DNA of 14,398 nucleotides from an uncultured Clostridiaceae bacterium. GTDB lineage: Bacteria > Bacillota > Clostridia > Lachnospirales > Lachnospiraceae. The stretch lies in contig CAUCBQ010000041.1 in assembly GCA_958441075.1 (NCBI GenBank), positions 1 to 14,398 of the forward strand, read 5' to 3'. The notes below the pieces were generated by a model. The model did no database searches and was not told the DNA's origin. It worked only from the letters and a program-made list of their open reading frames with translations. Made by a program: the position numbers and the translations under genes. This document shows positions 7,325 to 13,789 of the stretch, piece after piece; the stretch's first letter is position 1, and each line of letters opens with the position of its first letter.

Positions 7325-7831
7325 CTAGCTTACGCCTGTCTGCGTACAGGGAATCTGCCGGGTACGAAAAAACTCCCGCACAGACTCATCCCACTGGGCT
7401 TCCAGCGTTTTATCCATAGTAAAAAACTTCAATGAGGTTCCCGTAATACAGTATAATTCCCCTTCTTCATACCGGATATTCAGATACAGTCCCTGGATCT
7501 GTTCTCCATTTATGCCGGTTCCGCTTTTAGCTGCAAAACGTTCCGCATTTTCTGCCGGAAGCTGCAGTACAATCTTAAAACGCTCCGGCAGCTTTTTCCC
7601 CTTAATCAGAGAAAAACAAAAGGGGCGCAGCTGCTTCCAGGAAGAAAACTCCCCGATTTTCTGCTCCTCCCTCTCTTCCTCCGTATAATACCCGGACCGG
7701 ATATGCCCATCCATGGTAAAGCTGTTATATGTAACAATATTTACCTCCCGTACCCAGAAGGAATCAAAATCCTCCTTTACAAAGAGTCGGGAAGTAAAGG
7801 ACTTTACATCCTCAGCCTTTAATGCAATCAT
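7325..7831 (-). CDS. DUF5721 family protein
   Basis: A 168-residue soluble protein with no signal peptide or membrane segment. The opening pattern (MIALKAEDVKSFTSRLFVKEDFDSF) matches what I recall of DUF5721, a family of unknown function found mostly in Lachnospiraceae; this assignment is from memory. The family appears to have one mixed alpha/beta domain, and I see no obvious catalytic motif. It is the first gene of the operon with the sigma factor: its own promoter is at 7886-7914, AGGAG lies 6-7 nt before the ATG, and no terminator separates it from rpoD. Co-transcription suggests, but does not prove, a link to transcription or growth control. Confidence 0.75.
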   Translation of the reverse strand: MIALKAEDVKSFTSRLFVKEDFDSFWVREVNIVTYNSFTMDGHIRSGYYTEEEREEQKIGEFSSWKQLRPFCFSLIKGKKLPERFKIVLQLPAENAERFAAKSGTGINGEQIQGLYLNIRYEEGELYCITGTSLKFFTMDKTLEAQWDESVREFFRTRQIPCTQTGVS

Positions 7832-7885
7832 ACTCTCTCTCCTGTGGGCCTGTTTATAATGTCTAAATTTTCCAAATCTTATTCA

Positions 7886-7914
7886 ATTATACCTTTTCCG
7901 CCGGAAAACGTCAA
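7886..7914 (-). promoter_or_regulatory. Sigma-A promoter of the DUF5721-rpoD operon with an inverted repeat in the spacer
   Basis: Minus strand TTGACG (7909-7914), 17 nt, TATAAT (7886-7891). The spacer begins with a perfect inverted repeat, TTTTCCG/CGGAAAA around a single base (7894-7908), which fills 15 of its 17 positions and could be an operator. Transcription would start near 7879. Confidence 0.85.
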
Positions 7915-7965
7915 TCAGTTTAGGAGAGCTGTCGCACTTATTCTTCCAGATGGGCCAAGATATAA

Positions 7966-8006
7966 AATCAGCCCATGCTGCAGGCATCATACCTGAAACA
8001 TGGGCT
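7966..8006 (-). terminator. Terminator-like hairpin after the tetR operon
   Basis: On the minus strand AGCCCATG pairs perfectly with CATGGGCT. Between them an inner arm CAGGTA/TGCCTG makes a second stem, and GATTTTAT follows. The U-run is short, so termination may be partial; it is the only strong structure between the upstream operon and the DUF5721-rpoD promoter. Confidence 0.6.
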
Positions 8007-8042
8007 CACTCATGTAAAAAACCGCCACCAGAAGGGCTTATT

Positions 8043-8528
8043 TTACTTTTTTGCAAAACGGTTCATAAAGAAATCAGTAAAGGCAGCTAATTCATCGGCC
8101 TGTGACACATAAACATACAGTTTTTCATCTTCCAGCCAGTCATAGGCATTGATGCCAATATAGCCTTTTTTGTCCGGGTAGATGATAAAGGCGTCTGTAG
8201 GGTATTTATTCCGATATGCCTTCAGGATCTCAGCGCGGCGATAGTATGTAGGATCGCCGCAGCCGGAAAGATCAGGGACAGTTGGAACAACCACGATTGT
8301 CTGGCTTGCTTCGTTCCAGCCCACAATTAAATTTCCGATTTTTGTTTTGCTTCCATGAACAAAACCATAATTGAAACGGCTTACATCCTCAGTATATCCA
8401 AAAATCAGCCTGTAATCCTCTCCTCCCTCTACGGCCTGATTAAACAGCATACGCATTTTCTTAGCATTTGCATTGCTCTTTTCCATGTCAATTTCAGGTC
8501 CCTTAAATAATTTCCCAAAAAACCCCAT
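8043..8528 (-). CDS. Hypothetical protein, co-transcribed with a TetR regulator
   Basis: A 161-residue protein that I do not recognise. It starts MGFFGKLFKG, a short amphipathic N-terminus, and then appears soluble with alternating strands and helices (LIFGYTE 41-47, IGNLIVGWN 64-72, TIVVVPTVPDL 77-87, TDAFIIYPDKKGYIGINAYDWL 111-132). There is no signal peptide, membrane helix or known catalytic motif. It begins 22 bp after the TetR gene with AGGAGG well placed, so it is translated from the same transcript. A gene behind an autoregulated TetR is often what that regulator controls; the ligand and role are unknown. Confidence 0.75.
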   Translation of the reverse strand: MGFFGKLFKGPEIDMEKSNANAKKMRMLFNQAVEGGEDYRLIFGYTEDVSRFNYGFVHGSKTKIGNLIVGWNEASQTIVVVPTVPDLSGCGDPTYYRRAEILKAYRNKYPTDAFIIYPDKKGYIGINAYDWLEDEKLYVYVSQADELAAFTDFFMNRFAKK

Positions 8529-8550
8529 AATCTTTTTCCTCCTGAATCTT

Positions 8551-9171
8551 TTATATATTATGCTCCTTTTTCAGCTTCTCCAGAGCGTCCACTATGGCAT
8601 CAAGCTGAAAATCAACGGTTTCATCGGCGGCCTCCGGAACAAACAAAGGGAGCGTATCCGGAATTGCTCTGCGTACAACCATCACGGCCAGGCACAGATT
8701 TGTAAACAGATTGATCCTTTCCACGCTTGCCTTTATCCCAAAATTTTCCAGTATTTGCCCGAAAAGGCAGCGCTGCCTGTGGCGGAACACCTGATAGCTT
8801 TCCTTTGACAGATGCCTGAAAATAAGCTGCTGTTCTTCAATTGTTAAAACAGCGATGCCGTTTTTTTCTCCATAGCAGCAGGTATATAAAAAATATCTGA
8901 CCGCACTGCGCCAGCTCAGCGCCGGGTCTGCCATCAGCTTTTTCACATACGCAATGATTTTAGGCTGCTGTAAATATAATATTTCCACAATCAAATCTTC
9001 TTTGGCTGCGAAAAAGGAATAGAAAAACGTACGCGATATCCCGACTCTTTTATATATTTGTTCTACAGTTGTATGCTGTATCCCCTGCTTTGCCATCAGT
9101 TCAAGTCCTGCTTCAACAAGCTCCCTCCTGATACGCTCCTTCTCTTCCTCCGAATAGGCCACCCTTGGCAT
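8551..9171 (-). CDS. TetR/AcrR family transcriptional regulator
   Basis: A 206-residue TetR-family repressor, the usual size. The N-terminal helix-turn-helix is clear: RRELVEAGLELMAKQGIQHTT (15-35), then VEQIYKRVGISRTFFYSFF (36-54) and KEDLIVEIL (57-65), the pattern of TetR helices 1-4. The C-terminal ligand domain (about 66-206) has no recognisable signature; it includes a CC pair and a long hydrophobic helix. It heads a two-gene operon with the unknown 161-residue protein. A perfect 12-bp inverted repeat at 9187-9222 overlaps the likely promoter and is the natural candidate for self-repression. A run of G residues 7 nt before the ATG serves as ribosome binding site. No efflux pump is adjacent. 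Confidence 0.92.
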   Translation of the reverse strand: MPRVAYSEEEKERIRRELVEAGLELMAKQGIQHTTVEQIYKRVGISRTFFYSFFAAKEDLIVEILYLQQPKIIAYVKKLMADPALSWRSAVRYFLYTCCYGEKNGIAVLTIEEQQLIFRHLSKESYQVFRHRQRCLFGQILENFGIKASVERINLFTNLCLAVMVVRRAIPDTLPLFVPEAADETVDFQLDAIVDALEKLKKEHNI

Positions 9172-9186
9172 ATCATATCCCCCCGG

Positions 9187-9222
9187 AAAATAAAAACATT
9201 TTTTATAATTTGTTTTTATTTT
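9187..9222 (-). promoter_or_regulatory. Perfect 12-bp inverted repeat, probable TetR operator
   Basis: AAAATAAAAACA (9187-9198) and TGTTTTTATTTT (9211-9222) are exact reverse complements separated by 12 bp. The repeat lies between the TetR start codon and the promoter and overlaps the -10. Its AT-rich content weakens the argument a little, but the internal C/G positions also match. Confidence 0.55.
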
Positions 9223-9246
9223 ATCACTTCAGACAGGAAAATACAA
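9218..9246 (-). promoter_or_regulatory. Candidate promoter of the tetR operon (extended -10)
   Basis: On the minus strand TGATAAAAT (9218-9226) is an extended -10 (TGn plus TAAAAT). Seventeen nt upstream is TTGTAT (9241-9246), a weak -35. An alternative -10, TATAAA at 9202-9207, lacks any -35. Confidence 0.5.
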
Positions 9247-9249
9247 TAG

Positions 9250-9284
9250 AAAAAAACGCCGCCTCATTACAAAGCAGCGTTTTT
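9250..9284 (-). terminator. Rho-independent terminator of the maltose operon
   Basis: On the minus strand AAAAACGCTGC pairs with GCGGCGTTTTT (one G-U pair) around an 11-nt loop, followed by a T-run. It lies about 15 bp after the malQ stop. T-runs exist on both strands, so it could work in both directions. Confidence 0.88.
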
Positions 9285-9298
9285 ATGCGTCCTGTCTT

Positions 9299-10801
9299 TT
9301 ATTCCCAATTCATCCTTCCATACCGCAGTGTCATCTCCCGAATCTGCCCGGAAAGTTCTTTTGTCAGATCCTCCGGCATCAAACGCCATCTCCAGTTAAT
9401 GCCCACTGTAGAAGGCCGGTTGATCCTTGCCTCATTTCCAAGCCCCATATAATCCTGAATCGGAACGATGCACAGTTTCGCCCTGCTCCGCATAATCAGA
9501 CTGATAAAGGACTGGCCCAGATATTTCTCAGGCGTTGCCTGATCGCAGAGGTAAGCTCTGGCAAGCTGCTGTTCCTCACGCGTAATGCTTCTCCACCATC
9601 CAGCCAGCGTTTCGTTGTCGTGGGTTCCCGTATATGCTACGGAATTTTCCGTATAGTTGTGCGGCAGATAGTCATTGGCACAGCCGGAATCTCTGGAATC
9701 AAAGGCAAATTCCAGAACCTTCATACCCGGAAATCCGCTTTCCTTTACCAGCTGCCGTACGGAATCTGTCACATATCCCAGATCCTCCGCTATTACCTCT
9801 TTTTCTCCAAGACGTTCCTTCACCTTCTGAAAAAGTTCAATTCCCGGGCCCTTTTCCCAGTGTCCGGATACGGCTGTTTCAGCGTTGGCCGGAATAGAAA
9901 AATATTCGTCAAAGCCTCTGAAATGGTCGATCCGAACCACATCATACAGGCGGAAAACGTAACTCAGCCGGGAAATCCACCATTCATAGCCTGTATTCTT
10001 ATGGTATTCCCAACGATACAGAGGATTGCCCCAGAGCTGTCCTGAGGCAGAAAAACCATCCGGTGGACATCCTGCCACTGCCGTGAGCCGGTTCTCCCGA
10101 TCCAGCTGAAAAAGTTCCGGATGCGCCCAGGTATCAGCACTGTCCATGGCAACATAGATCGGAATATCTCCGATCAGGCGAATCCCGTTTTTATTCGCAT
10201 AAGCCTTCAGCTTCATCCACTGTTCATAAAACTTATACTGCATATACTGCTGAAATTCAATATCAAAATACAGCTCTCTGCGATAATAGTCCATGGCATT
10301 GCTCCAACGGAGGCGGATATCCTCTGCCCACTCTGTCCACGGAATCCCTCCAAAGCGGTCCTTTACAGCCATAAAGAGGCTGTAATCGGAAAGCCACCAG
10401 CTGTTTTCCTCCACAAAACGCCTGTAGGCTTCATTTTCACCGATACGGCTGCGTTCATAGGCTTTTCTCAGCAGGCTGTAACGGCCTTTATATATTTTAT
10501 CATAATCTACACCGGATGGATCAGTTCCAAAATCTGCCCTGCCGCACTCCTTTTCCGTCAGCACGCCTTCCTCAACCAGATCCTCCAGACTGATAAAATA
10601 TGGATTTCCCGCAAAGGTAGAAAAGGACTGATAGGGGGAATCTCCATAACTGGTAGGTCCCAGAGGAAGAATCTGCCAAAAGCTCTGTCCCGCAGCCTTC
10701 AGCCAGTCCACAAACTCATATGCGCTCTTTGAAAAACAGCCTATGCCGTACTCAGACGGCAGACTGGTCACTGGCAGCAATATTCCTGCTGATCGTTTCA
10801 T
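9299..10801 (-). CDS. malQ: 4-alpha-glucanotransferase (amylomaltase, GH77)
   Basis: A cytosolic glycoside hydrolase family 77 enzyme that transfers glucan units between maltodextrins, releasing glucose from maltose or maltotriose and building longer chains for a phosphorylase. Its 500 residues match the compact Thermus/plant-type length. It opens with GILLPVTSLPSEYGIG and WQILPLGPTSYGDSPYQSFS (42-61), both diagnostic. The catalytic residues are present: nucleophile Asp292 in RIDHFRGF, acid/base Glu339 in VIAEDLG, and Asp395 in YTGTHDNET, close to the Thermus numbering 293/340/395. The start codon overlaps the stop of the upstream phosphatase gene (ATGA), with GGAGG 11 nt upstream, so translation is probably coupled. 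It is the last gene of the PTS-mapP-malQ operon, followed by a strong terminator. No maltose or glycogen phosphorylase is in the window to consume the chains it makes. Confidence 0.97.
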   Translation of the reverse strand: MKRSAGILLPVTSLPSEYGIGCFSKSAYEFVDWLKAAGQSFWQILPLGPTSYGDSPYQSFSTFAGNPYFISLEDLVEEGVLTEKECGRADFGTDPSGVDYDKIYKGRYSLLRKAYERSRIGENEAYRRFVEENSWWLSDYSLFMAVKDRFGGIPWTEWAEDIRLRWSNAMDYYRRELYFDIEFQQYMQYKFYEQWMKLKAYANKNGIRLIGDIPIYVAMDSADTWAHPELFQLDRENRLTAVAGCPPDGFSASGQLWGNPLYRWEYHKNTGYEWWISRLSYVFRLYDVVRIDHFRGFDEYFSIPANAETAVSGHWEKGPGIELFQKVKERLGEKEVIAEDLGYVTDSVRQLVKESGFPGMKVLEFAFDSRDSGCANDYLPHNYTENSVAYTGTHDNETLAGWWRSITREEQQLARAYLCDQATPEKYLGQSFISLIMRSRAKLCIVPIQDYMGLGNEARINRPSTVGINWRWRLMPEDLTKELSGQIREMTLRYGRMNWE

Positions 10802-11673
10802 CCTTTATCTTCCTCCGTTTCTATCATCACGCCCCGGTGATCTGATACCACAGGGCCATTGAGTCCATTACAGACAACCCGGCTGTAAGCCACCGGAACC
10901 TGTTGTCTGGAAAACAGATAGTCCAGACGCATTCCCTGAATATCCTGTATTCCGGCAGCAGCCTCTTCCCTGTTTCTCCAACCGTCGATAAAACAGCCTG
11001 CCGTAATACCGTCATCTCTCTCCTTTGCCATACAATAGCTGTCCTGCCAGCCATTTCGGCATATATATCCGTAGCCCTGGTCCAACCGATCTGCCGGACT
11101 GTTAAAATCTCCCAGCAGCCATACCTGCCTGTCTGCTTTTCCCGTTTTTTTCAGTACATGATTCAGGCGGTCCATCTGCGCCTGAAACGGCTCCTCTTTA
11201 TCATCCCACCAGCCCATATGCACCGTGTAAAACCAGCTGTCACCATGAGCCTCCGTGCGGATTCCCAAAATCTTTCTTGTCTTCCAGTTGGCATATTCCC
11301 GTGTCCGGCTGATAAAAAAGGAGTCCGTTTCCAAAACAGGACTGAGGCTAAAAAGGGCCAGCCCTTCATCATACCGGCCGTAGCCCAGCTTCACGCCAAT
11401 CCAGGTCCAGTTATACGACAGGCCCAGCCGGTTCAGGCAGACTGCCAGTGCAGCCGCATAATTTCCTTTGCGGACTGCCCCGGAAAAATCCTTGCATCGA
11501 ACAAAACCTTTTAGGCCCTGATCTGGAAGCGCCTCCTCTTCTGTCAGCTGGTTCACCTCCTGAAGGGCAAAGATCTCCGGCCTTTCTGCGGCAATCAGTC
11601 CGGCAAATTCTTCTGTTTTTTTCTCTTGATCCGGCTCAAGCAGACTATGTGTATTGAGCGTCAGCAATTTCAT
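10798..11673 (-). CDS. mapP: Endonuclease/exonuclease/phosphatase family protein, probable maltose 6'-phosphate phosphatase
   Basis: A 291-residue member of the EEP (DNase I-like) fold. The catalytic set is complete: Asn7 (LNTHS), Glu39 (LQEVN), His152 (YTVHMG), Asp189 and Asn191 (LGDFN), Asp251 (LDYLFS) and Asp278-His279 (VSDHRG). This fold includes nucleases and phosphatases. The gene sits directly after a maltose-type PTS permease, the position of mapP downstream of malT in Enterococcus faecalis, whose product dephosphorylates maltose 6'-phosphate to intracellular maltose. There is no signal peptide, as expected for a cytosolic enzyme. It starts 20 bp after the permease stop with a GAGGTGG site and overlaps malQ by 4 bp. 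No 6-phospho-alpha-glucosidase is nearby, which supports the phosphatase route. The fold is certain from the motifs; the substrate is inferred from context and recalled similarity. Confidence 0.75.
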   Translation of the reverse strand: MKLLTLNTHSLLEPDQEKKTEEFAGLIAAERPEIFALQEVNQLTEEEALPDQGLKGFVRCKDFSGAVRKGNYAAALAVCLNRLGLSYNWTWIGVKLGYGRYDEGLALFSLSPVLETDSFFISRTREYANWKTRKILGIRTEAHGDSWFYTVHMGWWDDKEEPFQAQMDRLNHVLKKTGKADRQVWLLGDFNSPADRLDQGYGYICRNGWQDSYCMAKERDDGITAGCFIDGWRNREEAAAGIQDIQGMRLDYLFSRQQVPVAYSRVVCNGLNGPVVSDHRGVMIETEEDKG

Positions 11674-11693
11674 CCCGCCCCACCTCTTTCCTA

Positions 11694-13373
11694 TTACAAT
11701 ATGTCATTAATATCTGATTTAAGCACATCTGCCCTTGGTCCATAAACCGCCTGAATGCCATTATCCCTGCGGATCAGCCCCAAAGCCCCCTCTGCCTTCC
11801 ATGCCGGAAGCTCTGCCACCAGAGACAGATCCTTTACAGTCACCCTCAGCCTTGTCATACAGGCATCTACCAGAATAATATTTTCCCGCCCTCCCAAAAG
11901 GGAAATAATACGCTCTGCCTGTGAATCTGCGCCTGTACTGCAAGCCGCACCCTTCTCTGTTTTGAAAGGAGGATTCTCTTCCTCACCCCCCTCATCCGTA
12001 TAATTTCCCAGACGTCCCGGGGTTGCAAAACGAAGCCGCCCAATCATATAATAAGCAGTAATATAGCCAACTGCAAAAAATACAATGACGCAGATTACAA
12101 AATGGATCAGATCCCCGCTGAGACCGGCTTTTAAAGACATGGGAATCCGTGTGATAAACTCCAGATTTCCAAAGGAATGGAGCCGCAGGTCAATGATGCC
12201 TGCCATTGCGAAGGCGCAGCCCTGAAGAACTGCGTAAACCACATATAACGGCAGGGCGCAGAACATGAACATAAATTCCAGAGGCTCTGTAACGCCTGTA
12301 AGGAATACGGCCAGTACCGTAGAATAAAACATAGAGCGGTAATTTCGCTTCCTGTCAGGTTCTACCCTGCGGTACATAGCAAGGGCGATTCCCAGCAAAA
12401 GCCCTGTAGCGCCAATCATCTGCCCTACCTTAAACCGGGCCGGAGTCACTGTATTCAAAAGACCAGCATAGGAAGCCATATCTCCCGCATCTTTAAAATT
12501 AATCAGATCCGTTACCCATGCAAGCCAGAGAGGATCTTGTCCGAACACCTGCATTCCTGCATTTACACCTGTCGCAATGGTATAAGTTCCGCCAAAAGAA
12601 GTGTAATTCATGGGAATCGTCAGCATATGATGCAGGCCAAAGGGCAGCAGCAGACGTTCCAGTGTTCCATAGATAAAGGGAGCCAGCACCGGAGAAGCAG
12701 AAGAGGAATTGGCAATCCATACTCCAAAAGCGTTAATTCCTGACTGAACTACCGGCCATACAAAAGCAAGTGCCAGAGAAATAATCACCGACCATGCAAT
12801 GCATACCATGGGAACAAAACGCTTTCCATTAAAAAATGCCAGTGCATCCGGAAGCTTCCTGTAATTATAATACTTGTTGTAAATAATACCGCCTGCAAAA
12901 CCGGAAATAATTCCTACAAATACCCCCATATTTAAAGCAGGCGCTCCAAGAACAGAGGTGAAATATCCTTTTACAAGAATTTCCTGTCCAAACAGTGTAT
13001 GTGCCACTGCCTCCGGGTCATTCAGCATTGCCGAAGTGACGCCGAAAATGGAGCCTGTAATCTGATTAATCAGAATAAATGAGATCAGTGCTGCAAATGC
13101 CCCTCCTGCCCTGTCCTTGGCCCACGAGCCTCCGATGGCTGCCGCAAATAAAATATGCAGGTTATTGATGACAGCCCAGCCGATGTTTTCCATGGTGCTT
13201 CCTATGGTCATCACAATGCCCAGCCCGCCGCCGGCCATCTGCACCAGCTTTCCCAGACTGATCATAAGGCCTGCAGCCGGCATAACTGCAATGACGGTCA
13301 TTAGAACCTTTCCCAGCTTCTGGAGAAAATCAAAATTAATCTTACCCGTAAGCTTCCTGTTCTTACATTCCAT
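11694..13373 (-). CDS. PTS EIICB permease, maltose/alpha-glucoside type (glucose superfamily)
   Basis: A 559-residue membrane permease that imports and phosphorylates a sugar using phosphate passed from EIIA. The EIIC domain comes first (about 12-450, multiple hydrophobic helices) and carries the glucose-superfamily signatures GLHHMLTIP (246-254) and TGVTEPLEFMF (359-369), with the substrate-contacting Glu. An acidic, Pro-rich linker (about 459-484) leads to EIIB (485-559), whose phospho-cysteine is Cys505 in DACMTRLRV. There is no EIIA domain, so it needs a separate glucose-type EIIA, as described for EIICB forms of this family. Related proteins are called MalT, MalP or MalX. The divergent MalR-type regulator and downstream mapP and malQ point to maltose, though other alpha-glucosides are possible. 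The start has AAGGGGGAA 7 nt upstream. It is the first gene of the operon. Confidence 0.93.
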   Translation of the reverse strand: MECKNRKLTGKINFDFLQKLGKVLMTVIAVMPAAGLMISLGKLVQMAGGGLGIVMTIGSTMENIGWAVINNLHILFAAAIGGSWAKDRAGGAFAALISFILINQITGSIFGVTSAMLNDPEAVAHTLFGQEILVKGYFTSVLGAPALNMGVFVGIISGFAGGIIYNKYYNYRKLPDALAFFNGKRFVPMVCIAWSVIISLALAFVWPVVQSGINAFGVWIANSSSASPVLAPFIYGTLERLLLPFGLHHMLTIPMNYTSFGGTYTIATGVNAGMQVFGQDPLWLAWVTDLINFKDAGDMASYAGLLNTVTPARFKVGQMIGATGLLLGIALAMYRRVEPDRKRNYRSMFYSTVLAVFLTGVTEPLEFMFMFCALPLYVVYAVLQGCAFAMAGIIDLRLHSFGNLEFITRIPMSLKAGLSGDLIHFVICVIVFFAVGYITAYYMIGRLRFATPGRLGNYTDEGGEEENPPFKTEKGAACSTGADSQAERIISLLGGRENIILVDACMTRLRVTVKDLSLVAELPAWKAEGALGLIRRDNGIQAVYGPRADVLKSDINDIL

Positions 13374-13437
13374 TGTGTAATTCCCCCTTGTTTTCTTTTA
13401 TCTGAATTCACACCGCGCCTGCACCAAATTTATTTGC

Positions 13438-13466
13438 ATTACATTTGCGCAACTCCCTCCGGTCAC
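13438..13466 (-). promoter_or_regulatory. Candidate promoter of the PTS-mapP-malQ operon
   Basis: Minus strand GTGACC (13461-13466), 17 nt, TGTAAT (13438-13443). The -10 matches 5/6 and the -35 4/6. The spacer holds the palindrome TTGCGCAA (13445-13452) and the -10 runs into ATGCAA (13434-13439), so regulator binding would cover it. The leader would be about 58 nt. Confidence 0.5.
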
Positions 13467-13543
13467 ACCTTTTGTATTCTCCCGTTTTTTACAAATTTTA
13501 TGTATAACCCTTTCATGCTCGCATGTGTATTTTGCATTATTTT

Positions 13544-13559
13544 ATGCAACCGCTTGCAT
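13544..13559. promoter_or_regulatory. LacI-family operator / cre-like palindrome
   Basis: ATGCAACCGCTTGCAT is a 16-bp palindrome with a single symmetric mismatch pair beside the central CG. It fits the CcpA cre consensus WTGNAANCGNWNNCAW at every position and is also built from the TTGCAT half-sites seen at both promoters. A further TTGCAT lies at 13532-13537. Either MalR or CcpA could bind here. Confidence 0.7.
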
Positions 13560-13696
13560 TAAATATAGTCCCATCGGAGCTGATTTGCAAGGATATTTTT
13601 ACCGTTTTTATTTTTTCTACGTTTGTTACAAAGACACAGCTCTGTTTTTATGCAAAATCCCCATAAGCATTCCTTCTGATCCTGTCTTTCTTTTAT

Positions 13697-13733
13697 TTGC
13701 ATTGTTTTGCATCAAATTGCATATCATTTGCAT
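13697..13733 (+). repeat. Four same-strand TTGCAT repeats at helical pitch
   Basis: TTGCAT occurs at 13697, 13707, 13717 and 13728, all in one orientation, with spacers of 4, 4 and 5 bp. Each copy therefore faces the same side of the helix. The last copy shares one base with the -35 hexamer of the malR promoter. Confidence 0.9.
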
Positions 13734-13762
13734 TGACTTTACCCGCTCCCTAATGGTATTAT
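13733..13762 (+). promoter_or_regulatory. Promoter of the malR-type gene
   Basis: TTGACT (13733-13738), 18 nt, TATTAT (13757-13762). Transcription should start near 13769, giving a leader of about 20 nt with GGGGG (13778-13782) as ribosome binding site 7 nt before the ATG. Confidence 0.75.
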
Positions 13763-13789
13763 ACAATTAAAAAACACGGGGGTTTTTCC

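Larger units (their letters stand above)
13374..13789. other. Divergent control region with many TTGCAT/ATGCAA half-sites
   Basis: This 416-bp gene-free stretch separates the two divergent genes. TTGCAT or its complement occurs exactly at 13434, 13532, 13544, 13554, 13650, 13697, 13707, 13717 and 13728; near matches are TTGCGC at 13445 and TTGCAA at 13585. By chance a given hexamer pair should appear well under once in this length. The sites cluster at both promoters and at one central palindrome, which suggests several operators for one LacI-type protein. The rest is AT-rich without hairpins or a credible small gene. Confidence 0.8.

Noticed and set aside
10798..11673. EEP-fold protein as exodeoxyribonuclease III or DNA repair enzyme
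   Set aside because: The catalytic residues would allow it, but the DNA-binding features of ExoIII are not evident, and the gene is embedded in and translationally coupled within a maltose operon.
11694..13373. Permease as a complete glucose PtsG with fused EIIA
   Set aside because: The protein ends just after the EIIB domain; no EIIA histidine domain follows, and the neighbours point to maltose.
13433..13733. TTGCAT repeats as a CRISPR array or replication iterons
   Set aside because: The unit is only 6 bp, spacers are 4-5 bp, and there are no cas or rep genes; position at promoters of sugar genes fits operators.
13525..13770. Plus-strand 81-codon open frame in the divergent intergenic region
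   Set aside because: It has no ribosome binding site, covers the TTGCAT sites and the malR promoter, and its product is a low-complexity hydrophobic string typical of AT-rich non-coding DNA.
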